This document shows positions 63,663 through 64,000 of a stretch of 64,000 nt of DNA, in pieces. The stretch comes from an uncultured Aquimarina sp. (GTDB lineage Bacteria > Bacteroidota > Bacteroidia > Flavobacteriales > Flavobacteriaceae), in the NCBI RefSeq assembly GCF_947495315.1, contig NZ_CANLYD010000007.1:1-64000 (forward strand). Direction: 5' to 3'. The position numbers and the translations under genes were made by a program. Every line of letters begins with the position of its first letter. The stretch's first letter is position 1. The notes under the pieces are model-generated. The model worked only from the letters and a program-made list of their open reading frames with translations, had not been told where the DNA came from and ran no database searches.

Positions 63663-63700
63663 CCGTAGGAAAATACGGTTGATTCCGTAGATATCTACGG
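63663..63700. promoter_or_regulatory. Phased array of four alternating CCGTA/TACGG half-sites
   Basis: Half-sites begin at 63663 (CCGTA), 63674 (TACGG), 63685 (CCGTA) and 63696 (TACGG), each exactly 11 bases apart, about one helical turn. Together they form two inverted repeats, ACCGTA/TACGGT (63662-63679) and the perfect 16-bp palindrome CCGTAGATATCTACGG (63685-63700). It looks like an operator for a dimeric or tetrameric regulator, such as the adjacent LuxR protein. Confidence 0.6.
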
Positions 63701-63892
63701 TATAAAACTTCCTTATTTCAAAATTATGTTAGTACTTTTCGTTTGTTCTTTCGTGGTTCCTTGTCATAAAAACTTATATTTTTAGAGTATCAGTCCTACG
63801 CATTCGATAACTAAAGAATCCTCACAACTACTAACCCACCCAAACTAAGATTGTCCAAAATTGATAGGACTTAACTGTATTTATGGCTGTAA

Positions 63893-64000
63893 ATGGATTT
63901 AAAAACATTAGGCGAAAACCTTCTCGTAGCATTAGACGAGATAAGGCTCGAAAATCTACCGATTTTGGAACAGTCCTATCGTTCCATCCAGCTAAGTAGA
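63893..64000 (+). CDS. Partial N-terminal ORF at the window edge, possibly RteC-like
   Basis: A reading frame from ATG at 63893 remains open to the end (36 codons) with MDLKTLGENLLVALDEI and LEQSYRSIQLSR. It is amphipathic and helical. The pattern of an N-terminal helix followed by an S.RSIQLSR-like stretch resembles the start of RteC, a regulator of conjugative-transposon excision, but the match is weak. The rest lies outside the window. Confidence 0.4.
   Translation, partial: MDLKTLGENLLVALDEIRLENLPILEQSYRSIQLSR

Overview
The window looks like a mobile metal-resistance and stress-metabolism island from a member of the Bacteroidota, most likely Flavobacteriia. The evidence is an AT-rich base composition, TAnnTTTG-type -7 boxes, many Bacteroidota-specific families (HYC_CC_PP, DUF6660, DUF5676, DUF3347, SusC-style TonB receptor plumbing) and a fused RND pump/outer-membrane factor. 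This is inferred from sequence features recognised by eye; no database search was possible.

Layout. 1-351: the 3' half of a tRNA-Met(CAT) gene with its terminator, cut in the anticodon loop, beside a tyrosine integrase (352-1683). This is the signature of one end of an integrative element; the other end is not in the window. 1673-15401 (all minus): a metallopeptidase, a copper module (HMA chaperone + CopA ATPase), a zinc/cadmium/cobalt module (ZntA-like ATPase, Fur-family regulator, CzcB adaptor, CzcA pump fused to a CzcC-like channel), and a mercury-uptake module (MerT-MerP fusion, a small Cys-rich protein, ArsR regulator) without MerA. 15716-31963 (minus): a periplasmic copper/silver module with CusA, CusC, CusB, a multicopper oxidase fused to a CopB-like barrel, DUF3347 proteins, a haem-binding protein, PepSY protein, ion channel and an AraC regulator carrying an HMA-like metal-binding head.

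32189-63636 (all plus): a TonB receptor, a second HYC_CC_PP protein and second HMA-AraC regulator, then from 36507 an almost gap-free run of about 27 kb. It starts with c-type cytochromes, a porin-like barrel, Met- and His-rich small proteins, a chaperone and a TRASH-like protein. It continues with universal stress proteins, NDH-2, NhaA, archaeal-type GAPDH, class I aldolase, phosphofructokinase and D-lactate dehydrogenase. It then carries a nucleic-acid block: ATP-cone/PD-(D/E)xK nuclease, a small CCGGH protein, a beta-CASP RNase, an AMP-phosphorylase-like enzyme, a divergent PRPP synthetase and a frameshifted small PRPP-associated protein. It closes with a CopB-type ATPase, MFS pump, phospholipase D protein, half-length asparaginase and a membrane-bound LuxR regulator. 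A regulator-like ORF runs off the right edge.

How it may work together. The minus-strand half removes Cu/Ag, Zn/Cd/Co and moves Hg. The plus-strand half looks like a survival programme for energy-limited or low-oxygen cells. The most interesting hypothesis is that the RNase, AMP phosphorylase and PRPP synthetase break RNA down to ribose phosphates that feed the co-encoded lower glycolysis and lactate fermentation, under control of an adenine-nucleotide-sensing nuclease. The gene adjacency is seen directly; the pathway itself is inference.
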